DNA of 64,000 bases from Aegilops tauschii subsp. strangulata (GCF_002575655.3 NC_053040.3:462134780-462198779), one strand, 5' to 3'; numbered from the stretch's first letter, positions 34,111 through 53,662 are shown. A program made the numbers and translations. The notes: generated from the sequence alone by a model not told the origin.

Positions 34111-35696
34111 GGGGAAACAATAGGAGATTTAGAAAATTTCGCCCTCCTATGGGACTTACTAACTTTTTTCGAACGTGCGACCTTTGATTTACGTCCGGAG
34201 GCTGTAAGCTCAATCAAAGAACTAAGCCCAGGTTCATCTAGACCCACGTCCAAAACCGCTCCAACTAAATGAGAGAGTAGCTGACCATCTGATGTGGCAT
34301 GCAGCTCCTCCTCGTCAGTAGGAGAGGCAAAAGACTTGCTAGAAACATGTGGAACAACTTTTAATCGATCATATTCCAAATGTTTCAGAGCCTTTGTCGA
34401 AATAGAAATATCCTTCACATTCTTTCCCAGACTAATACCCACATTATTCAACTTAGAAACGATGCTAGTATTGGAAAAAGCTAAAAAGGATTTGGGTGGC
34501 GACGTAGTACCTTGGTGATCGAGGTTCTGCGTTGCTTTACGCCGCATAGCCTTGGCCAAGGAGTCATCATCTGTGACCGAAGTACCATCGTCGGCAACCG
34601 TATGCCGACTACTCCGGCGTGAAGGTGTCACCCCCCTCGATGGTGGAGGCGCCAGCTCTACTGACGGTGGAGGGGATGATGATGGAGAAGCAACCCCCTC
34701 CCCGATAGTCTCAACAGCAGGATGGAGCGACGAGGTCACCATCTCACGTGTGTCAGGCACCGGACCAGACGTACCAGCGGACGCGGGAAGGGTGGACGTG
34801 GCCAGCTCTACCTGCGGCTGGGGCCGAAGCGCAGCCACGGATGCATGCATGCAAGCCTGCACACCCACGGCCGGCCCCTTCAGGACCATGTCCATGCATG
34901 CATGCCTGCACACCCACGGCCAGCTTTCTGGATCACGTCCATGAATGCATGTGTGTACACCAGTGGTCGGCCCTTCACGACCACCCCCAGCTGGGGCCAG
35001 CGTGCACAGCTCGACCCGAGCAGGTAGCTGGGCGGCCACCTCCAGCACAGCTGGTGGCCGGTGCTTCGAAGCCTCATCCAGGCGCCCAGCCGTGCCGTCG
35101 CTGCCCTGCACCGTCATGGAAACAGCCGGCTGCTTCGCTGTCGTCAGTGTTTGCGACGACGGCTGCAACACCTCCCGACCTGCAGGCTGCTTGTGCTTGG
35201 AAGATGAGTCCGGGCGCCCCGCCGAGCCGCCGGTGGCCGGCACCGACTTGAGTACCGCGGGATGCGACGCTGCCGTATGAGTTGGTGACGACGGCTGTGA
35301 TGCAAACTCGACCCGTGGCGTGGACTGTTCAAGACAACCACCTAACGTGGAGTTGGCTCTAAGATGGGCGGCAAGTTCCATGCCTCTCGGTGTCTGTGGT
35401 GAAGAGTTGAACGGAGTGACCGCAATAATCATAGGGCCGCCTTCCGGTGCACCACCAAGGCCAGGACTCGCGAGTTCCCGGCGCTGCAGTTGAGGCACCT
35501 GAATGTGTGTCGCTGGGGCAGAACTAGAGGACGAATTGATGGATGGATTCCCGTTGTGTTCCGAGGTGTCCATCTCGTCGTCTTTCTCCTTCGCACCACT
35601 ACCATCGTCAGCATCATCACCCTTGCGTTCCCCATACGGTGCCAAGTGATCTTTCACCACACAATCTGGCAACTGTGCAAAGTAAGTCTCCTCTGC
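34107..35696 (-). pseudogene. LINE ORF1, C-terminal part
   Basis: Open from the truncation point to 34107 with no initiator of its own (continuous reading from the target site). Low-complexity, Ser/Pro/Thr-rich, acidic near the start (GDDADDGSGAKEKDDEMD) and basic at the end (KSHRRAKFSK). The nucleic-acid-binding CCHC region expected upstream is cut off. Its middle has about three tandem copies of a 48-bp unit (about 34844-34987). It overlaps the start of ORF2 by a few nucleotides. Confidence 0.75.
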
Positions 35697-35900
35697 AACA
35701 ACACACTACTAGCGGATACCATTGCCACAGCCTCAAGTTTTGGGTAATATTCAACGGCCACTATATGAATTACCACATTTCTCACCGTACTAGACGGGCA
35801 GTCATTAATTAGAATCTATAGGTTTTGATCTGATAAAGCTCAATCCCGCTCTCAATCCTTATGTCTAGTGCAAATTTTCGATGTTGAACTTGATTAATTA

Positions 35901-36279
35901 CTACGTGTAGTCGCAGAAGCCGTAGCTGCACTTCTTGTTGCACTGGTTAGAGCAGGTGCCACAGTTCTTGTCGGAGAGAAGATCCACACAGCGTCCACCG
36001 CAGCATGTCCGGCCGTGCTTGCACGCTTTGTTGCAGCCGCCGCAGTGTTGTCCACACACTGGCCGCTGCACACGCCGTCCCGGCAGCGAGGCATGCTTCA
36101 GCCGACTTCTTGGAGCAATCACATGCTGGTAGGGGAGGGTGAACGGTGCCGTCAACAAGCAGGAAACGGCTCCTCCTTGCCATGGGACGAGGGCTTGCGC
36201 TGGTGCCGGCCATGGCTGGGACAAGGGCACTGGAAGTGGCCAGCACCATGATGAGGAGAAGCAGCGCGGCGCTCGCCAT
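35901..36279 (-). pseudogene. STIG1: STIG1-like Cys-rich secreted protein, frameshifted
   Basis: ATG at 36279; residues 1-24 are a clear signal peptide (ALLLLIMVLATSSALVPAMA). STIG1 family proteins are secreted Cys-rich peptides of stigma exudate, acting in pollen-tube growth and in exudate control. The N-terminal frame reaches ACDCSKKSAEA. The CRDGVCSGQCVDN segment is then in a second frame, and HCGGCNKACKHGRTCC through CSYGFCDYT to TAG (35901) in a third. Comparison with the copy at 52.3 kb shows a 16-nt deletion after GTGGAC as one cause. Two shifts mean no normal product, though the C-terminal Cys-rich module is otherwise well kept. Confidence 0.82.
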
Positions 36280-36405
36280 TGTGGAGACAAGGAGAAGTAA
36301 TGCAAGTGTTTGGCTTATTGGCTCGTGGCTCTTAATTAAGGGAGCTCAACTGCTCAAGGATGTGTTTGTGCGTGGAGGAATGCCTCTCAAGGCTGAAGCA
36401 TCACG

Positions 36406-36414
36406 CTTTATATA
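36406..36414 (-). promoter_or_regulatory. TATA box of the STIG1-like pseudogene
   Basis: The minus strand reads TATATAAAG here, about 130 nt upstream of the ATG at 36279, in CTTCTATATAAAGCG. Confidence 0.65.
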
Positions 36415-36419
36415 GAAGA

Positions 36420-36794
36420 GAGAATGGGAAGGAAGTCAGCGGGTTAGCTCTGCTCTCTTGGGTTGACTTTTGATGGAAATTCGACTTCAAGACACGCCAA
36501 GAAGCTGCTTTTGTCCGGAGCAAAAATGATAGTAGAAAATAAACGAAACACTTCAGGTACACCGTTTGTACCGAGTGTGGAGGTTTCAGAATGATTAAAT
36601 TAAAGGTTGATCAATCAATACTCCACGTACTTATTAAGCAACCAGTTCACAAGAATAGCCAAGAACAGAGAATGGCTGTGAAATTGTCGCAGGACTAAGT
36701 GTAAGCAAAGTAAGCTAAGCTCCACCAAAGCACTAATTCCGCATAACTAACACACGGGATGCAATGAACCACACATAACTAATACAAGGCTTAA
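36420..36794. other. STIG1 upstream region
   Basis: AT-rich, no gene or repeat recognised. It presumably held the STIG1 promoter. Confidence 0.45.
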
Positions 36795-38212
36795 AAAAAG
36801 TTAACCCACGGGGGTGATCTCGCGCCGCCGCCCCTCGTCGTCACCACGTTCCTCCTTTCCTCGCCGCTGCCAGAGGCTAGCGCCGGGCAGGCCCTGGGCG
36901 CAGCCAAGGAAGGTGGCGGCGGGGAGCTTCTCGCGCTCGGGCAGGCGCATGGATCGGATCCGCCAGATCCGTCCGGCCCGGGCCTAGGGTTTGAGGCGGC
37001 GGCCTCTGCTGGTGAGGGTGGCGTCGTCCGGGCGGCGGGCGGCGGGCGGCACTCGCCGGAGTTGTGGACCGCGTCTTCTCAGCCGCGCGGGCGGCGAGTT
37101 GGCGGTGGATGCGGGCGCCACGTGGAGGGCTCCCCTGCTGCTCTCCTTTGCCAGAGAAGACGGCGCCCCCGTGCTGCTGCTTCCTCCTCGTCAATCCGGC
37201 CGGATCCGTTGGCGGACTACGCGGATGTGGCGTGGGATCTCTGGATCGGAGTAATTTTTTGGCCGGCTGCAGAGGCCACGACGCCGGCGGCGCCCCAGGC
37301 GCCGTTTCCTTCTTGAAGGCGGCTTCGAGATCCAGCTCCCTCCCCCTCGCCCTCCCCCTGCACCCGGGTGAAAACCTACAACTTTGGTTGGGCGGCGGCG
37401 GTGCCCGGCTCCGTCACCTTCTTGAAGGCGCCGCTTTGGGTCCGCGGGGAGGTGGGACAGCTACAGCGCGTTCTTGGCGTTCCTGATGGCGGCGGTTCCC
37501 TTTAGTGGTGTCGTTTCGCCATGGCGGTCGGCTGTCCGGCTCTCGTGGTGATTGTGGTGCCCAACTCTTCGCCGTGTCTTCCTGGGGTGCTCCCGTCCCG
37601 TTCAGAGAGGCTGGAGGTGGAGCGGCTTCATCTTGCACGGAGCTTCGGTGGAGATGTCAAGTCATGCCTGACCGACAGGTGCTACGCTTTGTCATGCCTG
37701 GTCGGCAGGTGCTACGCACGACAGATCTTCCAAAGACTTCAAGCTGTGTTGGCTGGTGGTACTTGGCAGCATGGTGCTGAGGTGTATCAGTGGCGACCGC
37801 GACGTCCTCAGATGTTTGCGCGCAGGGAGGAGGTGCCGTTGGGCGCCGTGGTGGCGTCGACGATAGCTGGACCGAGCAAGGTTGATGCATTAGTACAGTT
37901 CTGAAGATGGAGCGGTGGAAGTTGGTGGCGGCGGCCTCTGAGTGCACGCCGGACCGGTGAGACCCATGCCCGGCAGGCGTCCTGGATGGGATCTCAGGTC
38001 TTAGATGTTAGGTTTGGCTGCGATGCCTGTTTGGTATTAGGCCCAGGCTATCTGCGCCCCTTCATCAACTGGATAGAGTGGCTTAGACGGCGGCTTTAGT
38101 CTTACTGTTGTATTACTTTGTAAGGTCTTGTGAGAATAATTAATAAAGGGGCCGTATGCATCGCCCAAATGCAGAGGCCGGGGGTCATCCTCCTTTTCTA
38201 AAAAAAAAAAAC
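36795..38212 (+). mobile_element. Non-coding LINE-like retroposon with poly(A) tail
   Basis: Begins in very GC-rich, leader-like sequence (CGCGCCGCCGCC...). It ends with AATAAAGGGGCCGTATGCATC, GCAGAGGCCGGGGGTC and a 12-A tail (38201-38212), the same type of 3' end as the LINE at 30335. No ORF1 or ORF2 domain is present, only short frames. A 22-nt segment is nearly repeated around 37665 and 37690 (CATGCCTG(A/G)(C/T)CG(A/G)CAGGTGCTACG). Probably a non-autonomous LINE derivative. Matching target duplications were not found, so the start is approximate. Confidence 0.6.
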
Positions 38213-39165
38213 GAATGCATGGGGCGGTGGCTTTACATGCTACACCCTCAAACTGTGCACAACGGCAAGACCATCAAATCATCCTCTAGCAATGGCTGCA
38301 GATTTGCATTTGCAGCATAGCCCAAGGCACAAATGAGAATCGCGTGAGTATTGTGAGGGAGATTAAATCATGTTCTCAAGCTTTCACATAAACATGTTTC
38401 GTCCATGAAGGAAGGAAGTCGAACACCGAAGCCCACAATCTAACTCGTTATGCTCTAACTTTGGAATAAGGTCATCATATTTGGCCTCTTATTCCTCATG
38501 ATGTAATTATGATTCCCACAAACATTATGATGAATCAATAAAACAAGTGGATTTTTCTTTAAAAAAAATCATGAGGTGCCTAAACCCTTCATGAGGGTTG
38601 CTCTTACCACAGTGGAGCTAGTTGGTCATTTGGGTCGCAGCAAGGGCCTCCTAGTCGGCTCTTTGGTGTGTGTCATGGATTTTTGTGCTCTATTTTTCTT
38701 GTGTCCCCTAGAGTTGGATTTGGAGCTGTTGTGGTGTCGCTTGTGCAGTGACAATGACATTGTAGAGGACATGTGGTTGATCGGATCAACGCAATTTTTG
38801 CTATTCCTTCCAAGCTCGTCATCAAAATCAAAACTACATGTCGCTGGCACATGGTCGGGTACGTGGACTGGCGTGCGTGGGCTTGCTGCGTCTGCAGTGA
38901 AGAGTTTCGCCGGTGCTCATCGATCGTGATTTCGAAGCAATTGGACCATTTCACAGTGGGTGATGACAATGACGTTTGTGGCATCTCCTTTGAGGTTTCT
39001 TCTTTCGATGTGTCAAGTTTGTGGTGTCGTGCTCATGCCGGTTTGTGGTGCCTTGGGTCTAGCTTGGAAAGATCGTGTGCTATTTAATTTTTCCTTTTGC
39101 CATGTTTTTTGTAATTAACTGAGAAATATTCTTCTTAATTATATAGGAAAAAATTCCTTATTTTG
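38213..39165. other. Unassigned region with retroposon-like debris
   Basis: 38520-38570 has AATAAAACAAGTGG followed by an A-run, like another retroposon 3' end. 38576-38929 is an open frame of 117 codons with no recognisable domain; its Leu/Phe/Trp composition and lack of a conserved start suggest chance. Confidence 0.4.
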
Positions 39166-39299
39166 GAAGAAAAACTTAGTTATCACATTTCAAATACTTT
39201 GAAATTCAGTGACAAAAGTGAATATATACAACTCAAGTCAACCACCGATGTAATTTAGGCCATAAGAACTCTCTAAACTGTGCTGAATTAGTAGGTATA
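39166..39299. repeat. Dispersed repeat, copy 2, ending at a Helitron-like terminus
   Basis: 39166-39285 matches 25283-25400. The adjoining ATTAGTAGGTATAG (39286-39299) equals the end of the Helitron at 27258-27270, that is the reverse of TCTATACCTACTAAT with the first base changed. It may be the 5' end of a second, otherwise deleted Helitron. Confidence 0.55.
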
Positions 39300-39444
39300 G
39301 TGAAGCCTAGCCTTTGTGCATCTTGCATTAGGACATTAGGGCCTTAAAGTTGCAGCCATTAATTGGATTAGGTAATAGCTGGAGCACCAATTGTTTTACT
39401 TGCAGACTTTTGATGTTTCAGTTTCAACTATATGTACGCTTATG

Positions 39445-39865
39445 TTCAAAAATTGCTTTTGGAGCTCGGCCTCCATGAAGGCCGGTTTTTGAAAAATTCT
39501 AAATTCTAAAAAATACATATTTTTTACATTTAAAAAAAATCTGAAAAAAATATACAGACATACATGGAGGCATAACACACATGTGCGTAAATTTTCAGGA
39601 CGAAATACGTTGAAATGAGGCCTGTTTAAAAAAGACAAATCTGTGGCTTTTCAACCCATGATACGATTCATCATAAAAGTCCATGAATTTGTTCTTTTTG
39701 CACAGATCGCATCTCAAGGTATTTCATCCTGAAATTTTAAACACATACACATCACATCCTTGTATACGTGTACAATTTTTTCAGATTTTTTAAAACCAAA
39801 AAATATGAATTTTGAATTTTTCAAAAAAAAAATGGCCTCCATGGAGGCCGAGCCTCAAAATGCCG
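39445..39865. mobile_element. Fold-back element with about 200-bp arms
   Basis: The left arm starts TTTTGGAGCTCGGCCTCCATG. The right arm, reverse-complemented, starts TTTTGAGGCTCGGCCTCCATG. Pairing continues inwards through TTGAAAAATTCTAAATTC, AAAAAATCTGAAAAAA and TTTCAGGACGAAATAC almost to the centre near 39660. The whole 420 bp could fold into one hairpin. A MITE-type element of uncertain superfamily; no target duplication identified. Confidence 0.7.
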
Positions 39866-41212
39866 TGCTCGCTTATGTTGCCTTTGATTCATCGGTGACA
39901 GTTGTACTACCATATATTATTGATGTTCCCCGCAAAAAAAATATTATGCAATTAATGATTTTTTATGCTGCATTTCATTGTTGGCATTTTGGTGTTCCTC
40001 TCCCTATGTTACTAGTCTTCTTTCCTATAGTAGGTAGGAATGAAAAAAAAACAGCATGTATTTATATCATGGCTACCACTGATTTTCAGATTCCAAATAT
40101 AAATGCTGTTGCATACTTGCATCTGGAAGGATGTGGTAAAGTAGATTTGCTTATCGTGCTCTTTGGGGCAAGGAGATAACCTGGCAATGTAGGTTCAAAG
40201 TTCTAATCCTACTTACTCTACTAGCTTAGTAGAAAATGGTAACCACATGTTCAGTAACTTCCCTGCATCCTCTTTTGCAAGTACTATTTAGTACTTCCTC
40301 CATATACTGGAACATCTTAGTTTTCTAACTGATAAAACATGTCACCAGACCTACCAGTATTTACATGCTTATATTGGTAATACATGTGTGTAATTAGTTA
40401 TCTATGTATAGAACGTTTACGACTGTATCGGCCTTCAAGTTCTTTCCTATATAGTTCTATTACAAGAGCAGCCATACAAGCACCCAGAGGCTCATGCCCA
40501 CTGCCCACCTTAGTGAAGGAATGACAAATCCAAAGCATCCAATTCTGACGAAGAAGGGCTGGCCATGCCAGCCATGGGCACATCATCAACACCAAGAACA
40601 ATAGTTGTTGATATAACATGTCCATGATGAAATTAAGGAGTTGATCCACTCAACTACTTGAAATTGCACAATCGTCAGACATAAAATCATTACCACACAA
40701 TTCATTCCCAGCTGACTAGTTAAACAATTAAGAAAAATTTGTAAAGTTCTGCATCGAAACTCAGGTAAATAAACCTGACTGGCACATGGTAAATTCTGGC
40801 AACCATGCGGCAATTTAATCTTAACAAGTCCGGTGTAGAAAAGTTACAGAATATATCACCTATCTACCCAGATGATCTATGCTTTATGTCGCCTCTATAA
40901 CTTGTCACAGCAATTCAATTCTGCAGAACGGCGATCTATGATTTCGGTCAATTTGATTTGTTCTTTAAGAAGCCTCTCCAGCTGCTGGGTCCAGCTCCTT
41001 TCTTGGGTACTCTACCCAGTATACATGTATTTGCAACACATATGTTGTATGGCAATATCAGTTATATATCTGGGGTAAATCCACTTGTCCCAAATATACA
41101 AGTTCATGTGTGTTTGTCGTGGCCCTTCAACGATTTGACGATGCTCATCAAGAACTGCTTTTCACCACGATATCTGCTCAAGAAACAAGCCGTGTCAGGA
41201 TGATTAATAATA
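39866..41212. other. Downstream flank of RFT1
   Basis: No gene called. On the minus strand 40640-40515 reads as a possible C-terminus (DDVPMAGM, then SSSELDALDLSFLH and stop) but lacks convincing upstream exons. It may be extended RFT1 3' UTR or a gene remnant. Confidence 0.4.
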
Positions 41213-41446
41213 CTCCCTCCATGACACAGTGCACATTGGTTTTCTCAAAAATCAAGCTTCATAAACTTTGACCAAGTTTATGGAGAAAATCATCTATATC
41301 TAGCATATGAAAACATATTTCATGATGAATCTAATGGTATGGATTTGGTATTCTAATTGTTGATAAATTTCATGTAAATTTGGTCAAAGCTTAGCAAGTT
41401 TGTTTAAAAAAAAATCACTATGCACTACATTTTGGAACGAAGGGAG
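41213..41446. mobile_element. Stowaway-like MITE, 234 bp, in the RFT1 3' region
   Basis: CTCCCTCCATGACACAGTGCA at the left, and TGCACTACATTTTGGAACGAAGGGAG at the right (split TGCACTACATTTT / GGAACGAAGGGAG). Inner arms AAACTTTGACCAAGTTTATGG and AAATTTGGTCAAAGCTTAGC pair. TA precedes it (41211-41212); the right copy reads CA. It ends 43 nt beyond the RFT1 stop codon, so it is probably part of the 3' UTR. Confidence 0.75.
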
Positions 41447-41488
41447 CATCTGAACAGAGCAAAGTATCATTCTGTGGTGATGTAGAGC

Positions 41489-49212
<7,724 letters not shown>

Positions 49213-49215
49213 CAC

Positions 49216-49590
49216 CAGTGGCAGATCTAGGATTTGGAAACAGGGTGGTCCACCCTGAAAAAGATCACCAATAGCACAATAGAAATTGATCAATATGGTC
49301 TCACGAACATATGAAAAATTCTCAAATAAGTCTTAATTTTGCATAAACTAAGCCTACATGCCTTGAAAAGTTCAAAGAAGACAGCCCATGTGTTCAGTCT
49401 TCCACATTTGATGCATATAATATGTAGTCGTGTGGTCCTGATTGACATTATGTTCTTCAATATGACACTGACATTTATTGATTCGAAAAATGAGAACAGT
49501 GTATCAATTGTTTGACCCAAACTGAAACAATTGATTCAGTAGTAAGTAGTGACATTCCTGGAGAGAATTCAGCAGTGGTACATTACAATC
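49216..49590. mobile_element. hAT-type terminus and adjacent element sequence upstream of RFT1
   Basis: Starts CAGTGGCAGATCTAGGATTT, matching the terminus of the hAT at 4461 (reverse complement CAGTGGCGGACCCAGGATT) at all but three or four positions. The AT-rich sequence that follows resembles a hAT interior. The other terminus was not found, so the right boundary is a guess; the GC-rich block at 49830-50090 may belong to the same element, as a comparable block lies at the 5' end of the 1766-4461 element. Confidence 0.55.
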
Positions 49591-51954
49591 TACTGTACAA
49601 AGGAGCACGGCAAGCAAATGTCATGGCCGGCAGCCCTGACGAAGGGAATGTGCATCAAGATTCAGAGGCTGCCCACGGCTGTAACAGGTGAGGATAGCTG
49701 ATGAAATTGTGTAGTACTCTGAATTCCTCATGCAGGCTATTACACCTGAATTCGTAAGAGAGGAACCGGCAGCTGGTAGCACGACGAGCAATGAGTGATG
49801 AGTAGACAGAAATTGGGGAACAGGCAGAAACCCCATCAAACGTACCTCAAATCGGGCTGGGCGGCTGGCTGCTGGCCTGCTGCAGGTGCACAACGCCGCG
49901 CGCCGGCCGCCTACCGCCGAGTGCGGGCTGGGCGCGGTGGCGCCGGGCAGGGGCGGGGCGTGTCGGGTAGAGTCGCCGGCGAGATCTGCGGGAGTGCAGT
50001 CAGAGCAGTCGCGAGGGGAATCGGGGGCGGGAGGCAGCGGCGCGAGGGCGAAGTAGTCCAGCGGCGGCAGCGGCTGCCTTGTACGCCATGCCTTGTATTC
50101 GTTTTGGGTTGGGTGAGCTGCCAGACTTTCAACCGTTAGATCTAGATCGTGCGCCTCTGAGTGAGTGGCCTAGTCGCTTTCGGTATACTTGTTTGAGTTG
50201 CTTCGTCTTTAGCTCAAAAAGGGCTCCGTTTCTTTTTCAGGTAATACGTATCACCAAAGAGAAACGTTCAGGTAATACATATCACTAAAGAGAAATAAGC
50301 CATGTAGACATCCACATGGCAAATTAGACGGACAATAGAATTCTAATAATAGCTCGAAAAACTCTCCGTCAAGGAAAAAATTACAATCAAGACCGATGAA
50401 TTCCTTGAGCTCTGTCACACGCCTCCGACACCACCATAATAGTCACCTAAATGAAAAGAGGACAGACCGCCTCTTTACCCGAGATTTAACGTGGCTCCAA
50501 TACTGATATACAGCTTTTCGAACCTTCAAAGTAGCTCGTAAAAAACAAAGCCATTGCCATTAAAAGAATCCGATGGGGGCAGCACCCTGAACACGCCATC
50601 GAACTTCATATCTGACAACCCCATGCAACGACATTGGAGGAGGAAACCTGACCCACCAGCCTTCAACCATGAATCCATCGTCTTCCGGCTAGCTGCCACT
50701 GACATAGATAACCGTCGACACCCACTCCTGAACTACTTTCCACGCTCCACTTCGACGCCAGAGTGCACGTCGTCGCAACGGCGGAGTCCGAGGACACAAG
50801 TTAACCACAAAAATGTCGTCGCCGCCACGCCATCCTTGCCTGAAAAGACTAGTTTCCAAATCCATCAGCAACCATAAAAAAGCAGAACGCCTCGTCGAGA
50901 AAGGATATGGAGCTGCTTTATTCAGCACCGTGTAGCCGAAGCCAAGACGTCGAGCGACCCAAAACTTAAGCTACCTAAAGCTACAGATCCGCGCATTTAG
51001 GATCCGGCGACCCCGCTCCCCCTCACCACCGACGACCGAGAGGTTGTCGGTGGAGGGGAGCCGCCAAAGGACGGCGTCAGAAATTTGGTCTCTCTTGGCG
51101 AGATCACCTTTCCTTTCTTTCTCAGGAAGGAAGAAAACTCGCAATGTTATGGATATCAACTTACCCGCTCAGTACTTTTAATACATGGGAACAATTGTGC
51201 GTAGCCTTTTTTAACTTATCTTTGTTTGGACGAAAATCACTTGAATAGAAAACGTTTCATTTGTGATCTAAGACGAAAACCAGGTGAGAGTTTGACGAGA
51301 GCTTATAAAAGATACCGATGCACCGAGTTGTATAGAAAAATAGTGAGGAACGAGTTTAGTAAAGGATCAATAGGAGTAAAAGGATTAATAGTTTTTAGGT
51401 TTTTCGTAAAGTATCCGGATCTATTATAAAATTTCACCAAAATCACAAAGCACATTACCGTCACGGTCGTCAACGCGCTGCTGTTGCCGCTCTCCTATCG
51501 GAGAGCCGGCTTCACTTTGTCGGTGACAGCTGAGAAGTCCTCGTGCACTTGCCGTACTAGCGCCTTGCAGCCGCAATCGTCGTCGTTGAACCCTTGAATA
51601 GATTTAATGAAGTAGATAACACCAAATCTCGCCATTACACACGCGCAACCCGAAATCTTAAGACCTAACCTCGCCAACCCTAGGAGACAACAACGTTTTC
51701 CACATTTTGCGAACAAATTCGTATAAGACTAGCGTTTTTTTTTTCTTTTGCGGATGACTAGCAAGTAGCAACTCATACGACACCACACGAGAACCAGCTC
51801 GAGCTAATAAAACAACCGAAAAACGTTGGCGAGGGGAAATGGATGAATGTTCGTTTAGACTAGTTGGTCGGTGTCGATGGACTCATGCACAAAGCGTGAG
51901 CGCATGACCTTTTGTGTCCTTTTTTCTTTTCTTTTGACAACACAACCAAAATAG
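49591..51954. other. Upstream region of RFT1 and unassigned repeats
   Basis: 49830-50090 is GC-rich and CpG-rich, promoter- or UTR-like. On the minus strand it ends in a good splice donor (GATTTGAG|GTACGT, about 49843). 50238-50300 holds two copies of CAGGTAATAC(G/A)TATCAC(C/T)AAAGAGAAA. 50380-51160 resembles untranslated repeat sequence with short frames of no recognised domain. 51160-51954 shows nothing identifiable. Confidence 0.45.
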
Positions 51955-52139
51955 CAGATGGTGATGGGCAAAGCTGGCGCGAAATGGACGTGGAACAAAC
52001 CGTGGTGTCGTGTGCACCAGAGTAGCCCGGCAAGGATGAAAGAGCGTCTAACTTCCTCTCCTCGAATTGGCGGATCTACATGCGAATCAGCATCGGCCAA
52101 CAGACCAGCCGTCGCCGAGATCTGGTTTGCCGGTTCCGT

Positions 52140-52422
52140 CTGCCGGCCGTCCCCGGCAAGGAGAGCCGTGTTTCCTGCTTCTTGTCGGCGTACGACGACA
52201 GTTCCCAGGAGTTGGCCAGGCATGCTTCGGGAGGGGACGGCGCGCTGCAGCGGCCGGTGCGTGGACACTGTCGCCACCGCCCAACACTGCGTCGGCTGCA
52301 ACAGAGCGTGCAAGCACGGCCGGACCTGCTGCCGCGGGCGCTGCATGGACCTGCTCTCCGGCAAGACGAACTGCGGCACCTGCCCTAACCAGTGCAAAGC
52401 TTCTGCCACCGCGCGCGGGTAA
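52140..52422 (+). pseudogene. STIG1: Second STIG1-like copy, truncated and degenerate
   Basis: In one frame GRCVDTVATAQHCVGC, NRACKHGRTCCRGRCMDLLSG and NCGTCPNQC match the C-terminal Cys module of STIG1. It diverges to ASATARG and a TAA at 52420-52422 in place of the CSYGFCDY end. Upstream, homology to the 36.2 kb copy continues at DNA level (GGCAAGGAGAGCCGTGTTTC) but in other frames. The signal peptide is gone. It is in opposite orientation to the first copy. A Mutator-like element is inserted 38 bp after the stop, and homology to the first copy's 3' flank resumes beyond it (TTCGAAGATTTGCACT). Confidence 0.8.
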
Positions 52423-52763
52423 TTAATTAAATTGAACAGTACCATGCGTCGACGGCAGCTGAGTTAATTGCAAGGAAGTACCACACTTGCGACAGTTGTA
52501 ATAAATCAGTATCACTATTCAGATTTTTTGCAAGTCAGTACCACGTTTGAGGCTAATCGTTGCAAAACGAGCTAAACGCCGTATTGACGCAGTATCTGAC
52601 CACGCGGCCCCACCTGTCAGGTGACACGTGGCATATTGTTTTTGCAGATAAGACCCCGCATTGCACTTAATGACGCAAATGCCCTCGCGATGTTAAAAAA
52701 AGGAAGTTGTAGAAGTATAGTAGGTTCATATATTATGTGACCGTTAAATAAATGAAACTAACG

Positions 52764-52836
52764 GAAAAAACTCGCGTTTGCGCTGATTCGAACCTGCGCC
52801 TGCGACTGAAAGAAAGAACGCGCCAGCCACTGCAGT
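52764..52836 (-). other. tRNA-like Pol III segment 1 in the MULE
   Basis: On the minus strand, GCAGTGGCTGGCGCG (about 52834-52820) resembles an A box, and GCAGGTTCGAATC (52797-52785) is a good B box. A T-run follows at 52770-52765, like a Pol III terminator. Not foldable into a full cloverleaf. Confidence 0.5.
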
Positions 52837-53506
52837 AGAAAGATGTCTGCATTAGGCTAGTGGCATTCTTACATTTATCTAGTTTGGACACGTCCTGGTC
52901 ATTTTTCATTTTTAATTATGTTTTTTGTTTCGCATTTCTTTTTATATAGGTTTAGTATGCAATATTTTTTGTAAATACAAACTAAACATTATTATATAAA
53001 TAAACACTGAACATTCTTGTATAATGTACGATGAACAATTTTGTTATACACACTGAACATAAATATACGATGAACTTTTTTAAAAATGCATAAATTCCTT
53101 TTTTTGTACGTGTTTTTTTGTTTCTGATTTCTTTTATCTTTTTCAGATCTTTGGTATTCTTTGGATTTTCATGTTTTCAATTTTTTTACAGTTTTTTATA
53201 TAGGTTTAGTATGCAAAAAAGGTTTTAAATACACACTGAACATTATTCCATAAAAATACATTGAAAATTATTGTATAATATAAATGAACAATTTTGTTAT
53301 ATACATTGAACATTTTTTTACTATACAATGTACTTTTTAAAATTTATAAATTACATTTTTTGTATACAATGTAATTTTTTAACAATATACAATACACACA
53401 CTATGTACGGCGCGCGCTATTTATCTTTTTTGTTACCATATGAAAAAGAGAACGAAGCACAGTATAAAATATTTACGCGTGCTACGTAAACAGAGGAACA
53501 CTCGCG

Positions 53507-53595
53507 GCGCAGCGGTAGTGAGCGCGCACTGCGTCGCCCTTGTCGCTGGTTTGAACCCCGTCTGCGGCGCGCCCTCTCTACGATCGCTACTTTTT
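53507..53595 (+). other. tRNA-like Pol III segment 2 in the MULE
   Basis: GCGCAGCGGTAGTGAGC (53507-53523) as A box region, GGTTTGAACCCC (53548-53559) as B box, TTTTT at 53591-53595. Acceptor pairing is poor. Confidence 0.5.
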
Positions 53596-53662
53596 GGGTT
53601 CGTTTTATTTATTTAACAGTCTAATAATATAAGAACTTAATATCCTTATTAAGCAACTCACT

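Larger units (their letters stand above)
30335..35696 (-). mobile_element. L1-type LINE, 5' truncated, about 5.4 kb
   Basis: Flanked by identical 14-bp target duplications AACAACACACTACT (30321-30334 and 35697-35710). On the minus strand the order is ORF1 3' part, ORF2 with endonuclease, reverse transcriptase and zinc-binding domain, then a 3' UTR ending GCAGAGGCCGGGTG...AATAAAGCGCC and a short A tail. The 5' end is inside ORF1, the usual outcome of incomplete reverse transcription. Both frames carry stops. Confidence 0.92.

Noticed and set aside
34552..35280. Plus-strand open frames of 100-167 codons
   Set aside because: Antisense shadows of LINE ORF1.
38576..38929. 117-codon plus-strand ORF
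   Set aside because: No recognised domain, no conserved context, lies in retroposon debris.
40515..40640. Separate minus-strand gene ending SSSELDALDLSFLH
   Set aside because: Only a short C-terminus-like reading; no upstream exons with consistent splice sites could be assembled.
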